This document shows, in pieces, positions 24,613 to 36,805 of a stretch of 64,000 nucleotides of DNA (within the stretch, counting starts at the first letter, position 1; every line of letters starts with the position of its first letter). The DNA comes from Rotaria sp. Silwood1 (Eukaryota > Rotifera > Eurotatoria > Philodinida > Philodinidae). The position numbers and the translations under genes are program-made. The stretch spans positions 62,001 through 126,000 of the forward strand of contig CAJNOP010000506.1 of the NCBI GenBank assembly GCA_905250075.1. The letters are read 5' to 3'. Under the pieces are notes generated by a model that saw only the letters and a list, made by a program, of their open reading frames with translations, was not told the origin of the DNA and ran no database searches.

Positions 24613-26574
24613 TTACAAAGTTTGGCTCACTGAGGAAAGATTTTGTTTATACATTTGAAGATCAGGATGATATGATGGTAATGAACGTTGTGCAATTTCT
24701 ATAGCACGTTCATAAAATGTACGTGCTTTATAATATTCATTAATATTATAATACACATTACCAATATTATTGTAGGTAGAAGCTAAATCAGGATGATTTG
24801 GAGGAAGTGAATGTTGTCGAATTGCCAAAGCTTGTTCATGTGAAGAAAGTGCTTGTGAATATTGATGCATGCGTGCATATACATTACCAATGTTATTGTA
24901 AGATGCAGCTAAATCAGTATGATATGAAGGAAGTGATTGTTGTTGAAGGGCAAGAGCTCTTTCATAAGATGATAGTACATCTGAATATTTGTGCATTTTA
25001 TTATATGCACAACCCATATTATTGTAGATAGCAGCTAAAGTAAGAGGATTTGAATCAATAGTTTTCTGAGAGATTTTAAGTGAATCGTTAAAAAATTTAA
25101 TTGCTTCATTATATTTTCCTTGACTATGTTTGACATTTCCAATTTGAAGATAAAGTTTTGATTTTTCATGGTCATCTATTGTTTGTTGTAACAAAATTTC
25201 ATAAACTTGTTGAGCTTTGTTGTGTTGTCCCATTTTAAGTAATAAAGATCCTAATCGATACCAACCTGTTTCACCTGGAGATATATCTTGTCGTAAACGA
25301 TCAGTAAGTATTCGAAGATCTCTATCATTGTTATTGGTTAGAGTTAAATGAACTTCAAAGAATCTTTTTTCATTGTCTAGATGTTTAACATCACCAATAC
25401 GAAATACTGTATGCATAGAAAAGAGAACTTCGTCTTCTATAGAAACACAACTTACATCTGTAATATCGGCAAAGACTGTTTGTGATTCTGATGGATTAAC
25501 AGTCATGACAAAAAGAATACTGATTAAATCTGGATTTTGAAGACTCTTAATAGCAAATTTTCTAGCAATACTACGATTCTTAGTTGTAGATAAAAAACTA
25601 TTAAAAGATAGAAGTCCTCCTGGTGTATTCTTTATTTGCTTGAAGTTCATAATATCCATACCTTGTCCACGATAAAGTGTAAAAGTTTTACTAATATCAT
25701 TAATACGATATTGTTTCTGATTTAAATCAACAATTTGACGATGAAGATCATTAATATAAAAACCCATATCAATGATAATATCTACTTCTGTTAGTCGTAA
25801 TGCACGATTGAGCATACCAAATAAGAAAGATTCATAGGTATACCACCAAATAGGTGTCTTTTTATGATAACTTTTTTCAACATTTCTAATATGTTCTAAT
25901 TCATCATCATTATCAGCGAATTGTTTACGACAATAAGAAATAAATTGTTTAATATGTTTTTTTTCAAAGTTAATTGTTAGTAAAATTTCTTTAAGGATCA
26001 ATGTATACATAAATGAACAATCTAATTGATTTAAATTTGTTTTTGTTGTATCAACATTAGTAGCCAACAAACTAATAGGAGTAGCATTTTGTTCACATAA
26101 TCGTGTTGCTGCTTTCAGAGCTTCACAAATAGGTTCGATTTTTGTGAATACTCCTTTGATCTTGCCCCAATCTTTAGCCCATTTTTCATGATATTTTTGA
26201 TTGATACAAAAAATAAATATAGAATCTAATTGGGACATATTGTGAATACGTGGAACAATACGTTGTCCAAGTGCACCAGAAATGATAATACAAGCTTTAT
26301 CATTATTTGGTATGGTTCGAATGAATTCAATACATTCCTCACTATCGGTAAACGTTTCGATAGTATTAACAACACGTCGGAGTTGAATAAGTGTGTTTCG
26401 ACAATCAGTGATGTTACCTTCATCAATGTTATTATCTAACCAAACAAGAAGAACATTTTGTACCATACGACCAATAGATCGTCTAGGTGAATTCGGAATT
26501 ATTGAAGATCCAAATAATTGTTTCGTATTTTTGTTGTCATCAGATTTACTGGCTGTTGAATCTTTAGTGTCCAT
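24613..26574 (-). CDS. ADP-ribosyltransferase with TPR repeats, intact, single exon, 653 aa
   Basis: The start ATG is at 26572-26574. Residues about 38-165 form an alternating hydrophobic-strand/helix module (NVLLVWLDNN, ACIIISGALGQ, SIFIFCINQKY) that looks receiver- or TIR-like (inference from pattern only). Residues about 240-400 are an arginine-type ART fold with the R-S-ExE signature: YRGQ (Arg302), SFNSFLSTT (about 323-331) and E-D-E at 380-382. Residues about 435-650 hold TPRs; the last three are 42-residue kinesin-light-chain-type repeats with YNNIGNVY and LAxxYNN cores. The enzyme class transfers ADP-ribose from NAD to protein arginine. The TPRs probably select partners. ART-TPR proteins are greatly expanded in bdelloids. 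The lack of introns contrasts with its neighbours. Confidence 0.9.
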   Translation of the reverse strand: MDTKDSTASKSDDNKNTKQLFGSSIIPNSPRRSIGRMVQNVLLVWLDNNIDEGNITDCRNTLIQLRRVVNTIETFTDSEECIEFIRTIPNNDKACIIISGALGQRIVPRIHNMSQLDSIFIFCINQKYHEKWAKDWGKIKGVFTKIEPICEALKAATRLCEQNATPISLLATNVDTTKTNLNQLDCSFMYTLILKEILLTINFEKKHIKQFISYCRKQFADNDDELEHIRNVEKSYHKKTPIWWYTYESFLFGMLNRALRLTEVDIIIDMGFYINDLHRQIVDLNQKQYRINDISKTFTLYRGQGMDIMNFKQIKNTPGGLLSFNSFLSTTKNRSIARKFAIKSLQNPDLISILFVMTVNPSESQTVFADITDVSCVSIEDEVLFSMHTVFRIGDVKHLDNEKRFFEVHLTLTNNNDRDLRILTDRLRQDISPGETGWYRLGSLLLKMGQHNKAQQVYEILLQQTIDDHEKSKLYLQIGNVKHSQGKYNEAIKFFNDSLKISQKTIDSNPLTLAAIYNNMGCAYNKMHKYSDVLSSYERALALQQQSLPSYHTDLAASYNNIGNVYARMHQYSQALSSHEQALAIRQHSLPPNHPDLASTYNNIGNVYYNINEYYKARTFYERAIEIAQRSLPSYHPDLQMYKQNLSSVSQTL

Positions 26575-26599
26575 AGTTGGCGTAGATATTGTCTAATGC

Positions 26600-27680
26600 A
26601 AAATTTGTGAGAAAATGCTACTACAAAAAGAACCAAAAAATCTAATTATGATAGTGTCTATGCCCTTTCTAAGTTCACCTTTCTCTCTCAGACACTGTCT
26701 CACATTATTGTTTTTTTCTTCATATTTTATTGTAGGACACTGTGTTTTCTTTTCACGGTTGAATGCATTACTATTCGTTGTCAATGAAGAATCACGAACG
26801 AAAAAAAAAATAATGACGTGTGATGACAGCTGAATATGAATAATGTTTTTTTTTTGAAGTAGAAAGAAACCTTCGAGGCTTTTTTCTGTGTATTTAGCCA
26901 TGTTTACGTTGCAGAATCCAAAGTTCAAATTTTTTCTTCTATTACGAAATACATCATTAATAACACAAGACACTGACATAATATCATTTAATCAGTTAAA
27001 TTTATCTTTGGTTTTTTCGTTCCGAATGAGTGCATAAATTAAGATTAATGAAATAATTTTGTAAAAAGATACATAATTATTTTTCATATTAATCGCAAAT
27101 AATCTATTCGTAAACAAAATATATCGAACTAATAAATATTTAAGTAACTTCTTTTTTATTCTTCGTATTTATTTACTTTTCGTTGTTACTCAAACATAAC
27201 ATGCAATAGATAATGAAATGTATTGTAAATATAAGCAAGAGAAGAAGTCAACAAAAATATACAGTTGTAAGAGCAATAAAAAAGATGCAAATGAGCAGAT
27301 AAAAATCTGCGACAAATTTTGTCTTTTCTTTTATGTTGAAATATGTTTATTAAAATGTACATTCTACTTTAATTGCACAATCATTGATGTCAAGGCATAT
27401 CACAACAGACATCACTGAGAAGACTATCCATGGAAAAAGAATGATGCAAAATATAGATTAAAATCACTTTAACCATCATAAATAAATCGGTTATAATCAA
27501 TGAAAAATATATAAAATTGGATTAATATTCTACCGCTTTTTTTATCACATGATATTGATTAGTTCTTTGCTGCATATTTGTTCTTACTACCGCTAGGTTT
27601 TTTGTTAGTGTCAAAAAAATACGGTTGTCACGATTCAAATTATGTAGTTGGTCATCAAGTATTTTATTTTGTGATCACAT
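26600..27680. other. Non-coding interval
   Basis: Upstream of the ART-TPR gene; presumably contains its promoter. The open frame at 26593-26979 (minus) overlaps the gene's 5' side and shows no motif. Nothing else is supported. Confidence 0.5.
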
Positions 27681-28257
27681 GGAGTGATTCAAAGTAACCT
27701 GGAAGTCTTTGATTACGAATACCTTTTGATAGGAACAAGATAGAGAGCTGCAGTTTTCATTGTTCGAAAGAGAAGATGGAGATGCATCGAATCATATATT
27801 ATAGGATTTTGTAAGATGTGTTTTACAGTTTTCTTAATCAATTTCCTAAAAAACTTGCCGGTAAAATGGCATCTTATAAAATAAGACAAACGCAAAAAAG
27901 TCATTTTTTCATAGAAATTAATAGAAAAAATCGGCTCAGAATTTTGAGTAGATTACCTATAACTTTTCAAGAAGTAATTGTCAAAGTCTGGGCTTTGTAC
28001 AATTTTGAAAGCTTTCGACTAGCGGTTCAAGTATACACCTGATCATTAAAAATGCAATGTAGTCACCTTACGAAGTACGTTGATTTTCAAAAACGTTGGT
28101 TTAAGTCCTTGAAAAAACTAGATCAAATTATCTTATATTATACGGTTCGATGCGTCTCCGTCTCCTCTTTCGAACGATGAAAACCGAAGCTCTCTATCTT
28201 GATTCTATCAAAAGTTATTCGCAACCAAAGTCTGCCAGGTTACATTTGAACCACCCT
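27681..28257. mobile_element. Foldback element with arms of about 115 bases
   Basis: The left arm from about 27681 (TTCAAAGTAACCTGGAAGTC through ACAAGATAGAGAGCT and GTTCGAAAGAGAAGATGG) is repeated in inverted orientation at about 28140-28257 (GAAAACCGAAGCTCTCTATC, TCTGCCAGGTTACATTTGAA). Arm identity is roughly 80-85%, so it is older than the element at 14644. Open frames in the arms are shadows of each other. No transposase was seen. Confidence 0.75.
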
Positions 28258-28959
28258 GTTGATCAAGTTGAGTACAGAAAAAAGATGATCATAAATGAGC
28301 ACTTCAATTCTGTAAGGAAAGAATCATATAACTATGTGTTTCAATTATCAAGCAGATGATAAATTCGTGGAAGCACTCGAGCGTGATCAGAAGGTATTAG
28401 TTTTTTTTTTCATAGGTTACTTTTTTCTGTTCGCTCATTGTTCTTGTAATTCATTGCACAAAAAAGATTGATGAGTTGAATATTATATCAGTCAACATAA
28501 TCTTGTTTTAGAAATTAATCAACTATCGTTGGACATATCTAAACATCTTCTTTCTTCCGCATGTCTTGATATTGAAGATTACAAGTCGTGCTTATGAAAA
28601 TAAAAATAATTGAGAGAAAGCCATGTCTGTAACGCAATTCAAATGTATCTCTCCATCAATGCAACGATAGGTGTTTCATTCCCTCTACTGAAAGGAGGGT
28701 CTTACAAAAAATGAGTTGTTACATTCGTTCGTTCACACAGAAAGAAAAATGTTCTTTCGATCTTTCGCAAGCTGGAAACCTGTTTGAACCTAACAGACTT
28801 CGTCGCAGAGATTTATCTTTTCCGACTAAAGTTCTACCGAACAGCCCACGCAGATGTTTTCTGGGTCCGCACTCCATCAATAGGATTTCAGAAGGAAAAA
28901 TTTAGCCCGTCAAATGTTTTTCGAGCCCTGCTCTGAACCAATAGGATTGGGTGGGCTCG

Positions 28960-29320
28960 GATTACGGAGAATCCCAGTTCAAAAAGTCAGACGTAAGATC
29001 TTGGAATCAGAAGTCTAATAGTGTATGATCTTGTAATATCAGAGGCCAATCATGCGAGAAATTTTCGTGTCTGCAAAATTTATATCAAGTCTTGATGTAC
29101 GATTCTTCCAAGACCACCCACGACGAGAAATCAGACCCTAAGATTAATGGCAGATTCTTGTAAGTCCGTATCAGATATTACAGTAATATCGTACCTGATC
29201 CTGTATGATCATACGAAAAATCGTCGTGTCTACAATTTTACATCAGATCTTACACTAAGATCCACATAAGTGCGAACCGTACGATCTTGTATGATCATAC
29301 ACGACCGTCTAATAGGAATG
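28960..29320. repeat. Degenerate direct repeat of about 155 bases rich in GATC motifs
   Basis: Two diverged copies of a block with the order ATCATnCGA..AATnnTCGTGTCTnC AAnnTTnnATCA are spaced about 157 bases apart (near 29050 and 29208). TGTATGATCATAC occurs twice near the right side. Copy boundaries are approximate. Confidence 0.4.
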
Positions 29321-29552
29321 CAAACGATTTCTTCATAGTCCCACATTATTCACATCACTGATACTGTCGAATATTGATAAGTGAATTATAATTCAAATTA
29401 ACTTTTCACTCTAAAGAAAATTTTCATCTATAAACACACTTACCGATATTTCCAGCTAAATACGAAAAAGTTCACAATTTACACCTCTATTCGTGAAGAA
29501 AAACAGTCATGAATATAATATTCAATTCCAATCCTCATAGATAGGTCAATCT

Positions 29553-29720
29553 ATCAATACCCTTTTTTCGGTACACTACTCTACCTATGTTCTTGTGGGT
29601 ATAGCATTCTACCTCTATCCTTATAGATATATCATCCTACCTATACTCTTGCGAGAATATCATTTTACCGATATCCTCATAAATATATCACTCTTTCTAT
29701 ACTGTTGGGACTCTATCACT
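29553..29720. repeat. 28-bp minisatellite
   Basis: Five clear 28-base units begin at 29581, 29609, 29637, 29665 and 29693, with the pattern CTACCTATnnTCTTnnnnGnATATCATT. One or two more diverged units lie upstream. The array runs straight into the telomere-like cassette at 29728. Confidence 0.8.
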
Positions 29721-29727
29721 GTATCTA

Positions 29728-29821
29728 CACGGGTGTGGGTGTGTGGTGTCAGTATGGGTGGCTGTTCTTCTCGTTCACAAGCATACGCACGCCCCATCCA
29801 CACCCACCCATACCCACATTC
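29728..29821. repeat. Telomere-like G-to-C cassette
   Basis: GGGTGTGGGTGTGTGG (29730-29745) is followed by a spacer with GGCTGTTCTTCTCGTTCAC and then CCATCCACACCCACCCATAC (about 29797-29816). It directly abuts a 28-bp minisatellite. Confidence 0.75.
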
Positions 29822-29829
29822 TATATGAA

Positions 29830-30820
29830 GCATTGAAAATCTACCTGCACGAAATCATAAATTTCAACATCTATCGATTATGATCACATTATCCCTCTCT
29901 AACCTTTCTTTTTTTACTGTTAAGCTCAGTCAAAAACTTATCTTTTGCTTCGAAATTGAATAAAAAGATTTATTTGAAAAAGGAACTGCAAAAAGTCGTA
30001 TAAGATGCTCAGATTTTGATTTAAATAAATTGTGAATTATCGATTTGATCAATCATAAAATTTCTTCTTTGATCAGAAATGAACCCATTTAGAAAAAACA
30101 ATTTATTATTTGTTGACTAATGATGATAGGTCACTGTCAAAAACACTTTTTGTTTTTTCTTTTCAATTCTGATCAACAACATTATTCAACATATTTGCAT
30201 TTAAGAATAAAATCAATTTTTTTTTCAGAAATCTACAATTATCTATTTATCGTAGAATATTTAGATTTTAGTCATTAATTCGACAATATTATCAATCTGC
30301 TAAACTTGTTCGAAATTTAGTTGGAGGAGACGATCACAACTGCTTTCAACAGATCTTATTGAAAATAATCGGATTGATTATCTTTTACGAGTATTCGCAC
30401 TTAATTAGAGATAAACACTGTTAGATTTTAGATTTTGGTAAATAGAGACGATCGTAGTTCTGCTGAGAAAAATTGATAAAGAATTGTTAAGGAAAGAACA
30501 ATCACTCCGGATTACTTTTCTCTTTATCTGACACTCAGATAAAAACTTCTATGATTAATAAATGTCAATGATGACAAAACAAATTCATTGTCAACATTAT
30601 TAAATATTTGTTTCTTTTTTATGAAAATCTATTCAAAATAAATTTAAACATAAAACCAACTCTAGAAGAATAGGAAAAAGCACAGAAGAATATTTCTATA
30701 TGATATGCATATAATCATTTTTTAACGCTAATTTTTAAAAAATTCTTCAATAAAATCTCTTGATGAATTAATTGATTGATGAAAGTAGATATATACATAG
30801 ATTTAAAAAGAAAAAGTTTA
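29830..30820. other. Non-coding interval
   Basis: AT-rich sequence with no supported exon. Missing 3' exons of the neighbouring TSR1 relic were sought on the minus strand and not found. Confidence 0.5.
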
Positions 30821-30829
30821 ACCTGAGCA

Positions 30830-31720
30830 TGATCTTGTTTATGTTGATTATATTCTTGTTCACTTTTAATTTGTTTAATCATAGTGCGAAAATTAGGAAA
30901 TTGATAAATTCTTCCATAATCATATGGTAAATTTTCTTTTGGATCCCATTTTGTTGTTCGAAAAAATTTTTAACCTCGATATCTTTATCAGAACAATAAA
31001 ATAAAATTAGATAAATATAAAAAAAATACTTTTGAAATTTAACACGAGCCGGAACATTCATTGGTATATCAACTTCATCAGGAAATTATACATCTAATTT
31101 AGTTTCTTTCAATTTTTTTAAATTAAACTAAATATTTGAATTAAAATAAATATAATCAGATATATAAAATATACGTTTGTTTATCTTCTTCTAAATCTGT
31201 TTTTTCATCATAGTTATTTCAATTCATAAAAAGTTCATCGATTTCTTCTTCATGTTCTTGTTGATCAACTTTAATTGATTGTAGATCATTAGCATAATCA
31301 ATCATCATTTCTTGATGATCTTCATCAAAATTCTAATATATTGAAAAAGATTTAATATTAAAAAAAAAACTAAACATTTTGTCGCTTGAGAGACTGATTA
31401 TCTTCATCATCAGAAATAATCCATGCAGTTTGATATTGAGAAGTTCCTTTAGGTACACGTTTTTTCAGTTGATGTTCACATTGTTGAATATCTTGTCTAG
31501 TTGGCCATATTTGCTCTTAATCGAAATTTATTGAATCTTGTTCAGCTTCAAATGGTAATTATCGTTCAACATTCGGTTCAGCTATAAACGTTTTATCAAC
31601 AATTGATTTTATTATTCCATTGAACTAAAGTATTTCAATTTTTTTTATTTATTTTTTAATAAAAAATGATTGATATTACATCTCGTTGAAATCGATGTTG
31701 TTCGATTTTTTTCTAATTAA
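30830..31720 (-). pseudogene. TSR1-like ribosome biogenesis factor, truncated at both ends with at least five stops
   Basis: Recognisable pieces, reading right to left: QQCEHQLKKRVPKGTSQYQT followed by AWI (31400-31500), an acidic stretch, PDEVDIPMNVPARVKFQK (about 31025-31080) and KWDPKENLPYDYGRIYQFP (about 30900-30960). These match the middle of TSR1, a GTPase-like factor for 40S subunit maturation. In-frame stops occur at 31559-31561, 31517-31519, 31219-31221, 31086-31088 and 30970-30972. The N-terminal GTPase-like part and the C-terminal part are absent. The 5' side ends at a telomere-like cassette (31724-31776). TSR1 is normally essential, so an intact copy should exist elsewhere. Confidence 0.85.
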
Positions 31721-31723
31721 AAT

Positions 31724-31776
31724 ATGGGGTGGATGTGGGTGTGGGTATAAATGAAGGAAAGATTAACATCGACACC
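31724..31776. repeat. Telomere-like cassette at the broken 5' end of the TSR1 relic
   Basis: GGGGTGGATGTGGGTGTGGG (about 31725-31744) is followed by a short spacer and CGACACCCTATT (about 31770). Homology to TSR1 stops within a few bases of the G-rich block. Confidence 0.65.
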
Positions 31777-34271
31777 CTATTTGCTCGGTATTGTTCATTT
31801 ACGTATTCTGTTTGTCTTAATCTAACATTATTATTATTCTAAACATTGATCTAATTCGCAACGCAAGCAGACACGATTTTTCAACATGAGTTATGTACTT
31901 TCTGAAACTTTCAGTTCGATCCGATGTATTTGTGAGAAGAAATCCGCAAAATATGGATGGTTTTCTATGATAATCGGCTACAATTTCCGAACCCCAAAAG
32001 GGCTTCTAATGATTAATTCTCTTATTTAGCTATCAAAACTAACGGGTGATGTAAGAGTTCTGCATTAATTTTTGTTTTGATACAGCAGTGTAATAGAATA
32101 TTGTAGAGATCTCTTCTTCTTTTTTGTTAGAAAGAGCGAAGTGTCTAGTGCAAAAATGTACAAAAGAATTTGATTTAAAATGTTTGTTACAAGCGACAAA
32201 ATGTACCGAAAAACGATTTCGCAACTTTTTTCGAACTTGTAAAATATTATGACAATCATATTTTTACTTGTCTAATCTGAGTTTTACAATGTACAGGTAG
32301 TGAAGTCTAATAGCACGAAAAAAGAAAATCTCTGCACCTTTTATAATGATTATAATGATCGCTTTAGTGATATGGTCTGGTATCTGATCACATTCGAAAA
32401 AATTAGCTATATCTTCTATATGAAAAATATAGCTCAATGAGTCCTCTATTGCACGATAATATTTGAAATAGGACACTGATTTTCTGTAAGATATTCAGCC
32501 AAATTCGTAGAATTGGCTTTTTATGCGGTGCGAAGCACAGCATTTATGTAATCATTCACGCACGCATTCGATCTCCATATTTTGCCTATTTTTTTTGCGG
32601 TAACAAAATCTGTACCTTGTGTCGCGATGTTTTAGAGAAGGGTAAGTTGATAGAAATTCGTTCGAACTATGTAAGGAAGATAGATGTCTTGAGATGATTC
32701 AAACAATTTTGAATCTTCAATATAAGTTTTTCTTTTTCTTCAGTAAGTTCCACAAAACACTGATTTTGACGATTTGGCCTCCAACTTTTACCCGAGATAA
32801 TTAAAATTGGTGAAATAGTATCCAATCAGTTGTTGTTAGTAGGAGAAATCGTTTATCATTACTTTATGGTAATTGAAATTCGATTGCCAAAAATTAAGAT
32901 CGCTTCATATCACTTTTATGCAGTCTTTTGCGAGATTTCTTTGTGTTTTTTACCTACTAGACGTCAGTATTGAACGCTATCATTTTTTATTGTGATGATC
33001 CCGAAAACGAGGAGTCCGAGAATACGTGGATAGATGTGCTTGTACTGTTCACATGACACATCGAAGGAAGTAATCGATTTGTAAGGAACCTTTTTCTGCA
33101 CGAACTTTTTATAACTATATGAAATCAAAATCATGTATATCTCTTCAGCTCTATACCTTTGCTACGCTGTCAATAGCAATAGTAAAATACAAAAATTATA
33201 TGATTTTAATTATCATCATGACACTCAATCAAAATTGATTTCATCTACATCCATTCATTATTTATTGATATCTGAAAAATAAAGAGTATCAATACCATAT
33301 TGTTCTCGTCAGCTAACAACTAGTGAATCTTCTTTATCTGAACTACATATGTCCAACACTAACAAGTCTTAACTCATCATTATCTACTAATCGACAACAA
33401 CATTGACTTGAAGAATCGACTCAACACCTATGAAAAAAGAGTTTTTTTTTTCTCAATTATCTATTCCTTGTCATTACTATGACATATGTCGAAAATATAG
33501 TTTGATTGTAAGTTATAAATATTAATTTGCTCGATTAATCGTTTGTTTTATTCTCTACATAGAAAGTTTTGTGTACAAATTTAACTAATCATATAAGCTC
33601 AATGAAAAAAACTAAATAATTCATAAAGTTGTTTTTAATTTAAACTAAATATTATTGGTATATTTCATTATTGACAAGGCTAAAAGAAAATAAAGATGAT
33701 TATTAGATATGTTGTATTCTTCAAATGCAGTTTTACTATTATTATATCACTGTTTGTCAAAAGAATTCGATATCTTCTTACCAGACATGCAGAATCTGCC
33801 GCTAAAATGATAAACCTCCCTCAGTAGAAAATTCAATTCAAGATTCTTTTGGAAAATAATAAAATTTTTCTCTGAAAATGAAAGACAACGGATACTGCAT
33901 TATAAATGACTCATTTTTATTTCCTATCTTTCAAGCATTTAACAATTTATTTTAAAACTTTGACTTTTATGTCAATTAATAGAGAACTTAATTCTGTACA
34001 AAAATGTCGACTTTGTTTTTCGAATAGATTTTTCGCGTCACAGCAAAGTTGAGTGCGAAAGTGGAAAAAATTAAAGAGAGCTTTTAGAAACGGATCTGCT
34101 GAAATTTAAAATATGCTATAATATTCTATCTAAAATTCCGCATCTTTTTATGTGAATTCTGACAAAACTGAGTCATTGTTGTCGACTAATTCAAAGTAGC
34201 CTAATTGTTTCAGATGTTCAAGCGAATGCATGCATCATTTTGTTTTCAGAGTTTAATTTTGTACCCAATAT

Positions 34272-34332
34272 GAGGATGTGGGTGTGAGTGTAGTTCTTAT
34301 TTTCATTCACACGCACAACCACCCACATTCTT
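34272..34332. repeat. Telomere-like G-to-C cassette
   Basis: GATGTGGGTGTGAGTGTAG is followed by spacer TTCTTATTTTCATTC and ACACGCACAACCACCCACA. The TTCTT..TTCATTC spacer resembles those of the cassettes at 36729 and 42487. Confidence 0.65.
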
Positions 34333-36489
34333 CTTTATTAAAATGAGCTTCGATTTTTAACATTCATTTTACATACTAATCAATAAAATATCTCAGCCTT
34401 ATCAATTTGTTCTCTAATTGAACAAAATTTTGAAAGTATTCGTTCAATGTTCCATGCAAAATTCACTCAAGCTACCAACCATAAGAATTTACATTTTCGT
34501 TTCACGATAACAAAAATACAACAGTATTTGATATGTAGTATAAACATCGAACACTTACACTTTAATAGAAACATTTTTTTAAAAGTTTTTTTTTAACATC
34601 ATATTATTATAATCTAATTTTTTAGATAAAAATATGATACTGTTTCATAGAATTATTCATTTTCAATTTCAATATTGAGTCTCATATATTGCTTTGTTAT
34701 AAATACAATTTGAAAACAAATAACATAATGCAGTATTTGTTCAAAGATATAAATATTGCGATATAATTATTAAGATAGTTTGTTGATGATGTACTGTTTT
34801 ATACATTGCATTCTTACAAAATTTAGCTGTATATTAAATACGATTAAATTCATTATTTTGATCAGTAGGAGGTATCCGTGATCAGTACCTATTACAGTTT
34901 TCTTTCTTTCTATCTATATTCATGAAGATTTTGTCTAAATTGAAAAAAAAAAGAATAAGAAATCTAGAAACTATTTTTATAAATTTCTTATGTTTCCCTC
35001 GTATCTTTTCCGACTAGACGATAGTGTTGTAGATCATTTTCTACTGAAGATAATTCTCCTTGTATTTCATATATCTTAAATAAATGAATGCTAATATTAA
35101 ACTATGAAGATGTTTTCGACTTCATTTTGTGCATCAATAAGAATTTCTTTCATTGTTTTTACCATTATTATATTATCCGTAATAAAATATGATCGTTGTA
35201 ATTGAAAGTAAAAAAAAATTAAAAACAAAATAGAAATTATTCTGAATAAGTTCTTTTTTTACTATAAGTATACGTAAAAATGTTACTTCTTTCAATTGAT
35301 GTGTAATTATAATTAATAATTATTTTCCTCTTCAAAATTGGTTTTCTATATATCCTATCGAATTTTAAAACAAAAGTTTTTTCTCTTATAATTATCTATC
35401 GATTCTGAAGAAGTTCTCTGTGTTGCGCGAACGAAAAGTAAATCCAAATTTTTGAAAAATCTATGCATGCTCAGAAAAACTTTCGATAGAGATTGTTTAG
35501 TCTCAAAAGCGTGGTCTACAGAAATGTATTAATTACTAGTTTTCGAGCATGTTGCTGCCATTTGGACTTTTTAAACTAAAATTTATGAAATGAAAGTAAA
35601 TATTCTTCTACGAGTCATGTTGTTAACACTAGGTTCTTGATGGTAATTTTGACGAAAAAAAAGCCTTCAGGTATAATTTTTTCGAAGGTATCTAGAATAA
35701 CTGAACATATAAAAATTAGCTCTCAGACAGTTCATTATCTCAAAACATGTGCCCTTTAATTTTGCAAATTCACATTGCTCATGAATGGTTGTGCTCAAAT
35801 ATTCTTAGATATGCCATCAAAATAATATTGATTATGTTCTCAGAATAATATTCTATACAATTTAAAAACTTATTTAAAATATTTATTAATTTAACATATT
35901 AGAGATCTTCGATATACTTGAAGAGTCTATTTAAAATTTAATTTAATACAAATATTCTTTAATATATGTAAGACATAATTTATAATCAATGATATTCTAC
36001 CTAATAACCATCTTTTATTCAATTATTGACATATACTTAATCACATTATTAATAAACAATTGAGAAGAATAAAAGAATTAATTGAATCAATCATTTTGGA
36101 TTTAGAAAAAAAATTCTATGACTCATTGATCCAATATTAAGTCTAACGAATTTCTTAAATTCTTCTAGCAATCTTCAGAATTCTCGCATGTCTTATCATT
36201 AAATGATGTTGATATCGAAGTTTAATACAATGATTAATAGCTATTTTTATATTAATAGTTATTCAACTAATTCACTATTTGTTAATACTAGAGTTGAATT
36301 ACCATGAGTAGTTGATAATAGTTCGTCTGCATGATTCTAATCTACTAGATAATGCTGTGCGAATATTTGATTATTTCTAGCTACATAAACTTTGATTGAT
36401 TATATACAATTAATAACATAATGTTTGTTTATTTAAAATGTTTTTCAAAGGTTTTCAAATAACAGAGCAAATATATCTTCAATATGAAA

Positions 36490-36631
36490 TTACTTAAAAA
36501 ATTTTCTTCTATTAGCATAATAATAATAATCATATTTTGTTTCATTTTTAGATTGAGCTTTTGAGTCACATTTTTTCACATATGCTAAATTATTACTTTG
36601 CTCAAAAGTTAATTTCCATGTAATAAATTCT
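36490..36631 (-). pseudogene. Fragment resembling a MULE-type transposase N-terminal exon
   Basis: An exon bounded by TTTTAG acceptor and AA|GTAATT donor signals encodes FITWKLTFEQ, then VKKCDSKAQSKNE and YDYYYANRRKFFK. The pattern of W-K-x-x-x-E, then V-K-K-x-x-S-K, then a tyrosine run with N-R-x-x-x-F-K recalls the N-terminal segment of animal MULE/SWIM-type transposases, where the motif is YYYCNRSG. Here the Cys is Ala. Only this fragment is seen. Confidence 0.35.
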
Positions 36632-36728
36632 AAAAGAAAAAAATTATCAAATTGAGAGAATAATATGAGAAAAGAATTTTTCAGCTTGTCTTCCAAATAA
36701 ATGAGTCTATTTTATGAAAATTTTATGA

Positions 36729-36805
36729 CGGTGTAGATGTGGGTGTGGATGCGGATGCTCTGTATATCTTCTGTTCATCCGCTCATATCAACATCCACAC
36801 CCTTT
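36729..36805. repeat. Telomere-like G-to-C cassette
   Basis: GGTGTAGATGTGGGTGTGG is followed by a spacer with CTTCTGTTCATC and then CAACATCCACACCC. The 12-base spacer core is identical in the cassette at 42487. Confidence 0.7.

Larger units (their letters stand above)
31780..36728. other. Long gene-poor interval
   Basis: About 5 kb of AT-rich DNA. Apart from the cassette at 34272-34332 and a possible transposase fragment at 36490-36631, no coding exon, RNA gene or clear repeat could be supported. The small open frames lack motifs or splice context. Confidence 0.5.

Noticed and set aside
26593-26979. 128-codon minus frame upstream of the ART-TPR gene
   Set aside because: No domain, low-complexity ends and no splice link to the intact single-exon gene.
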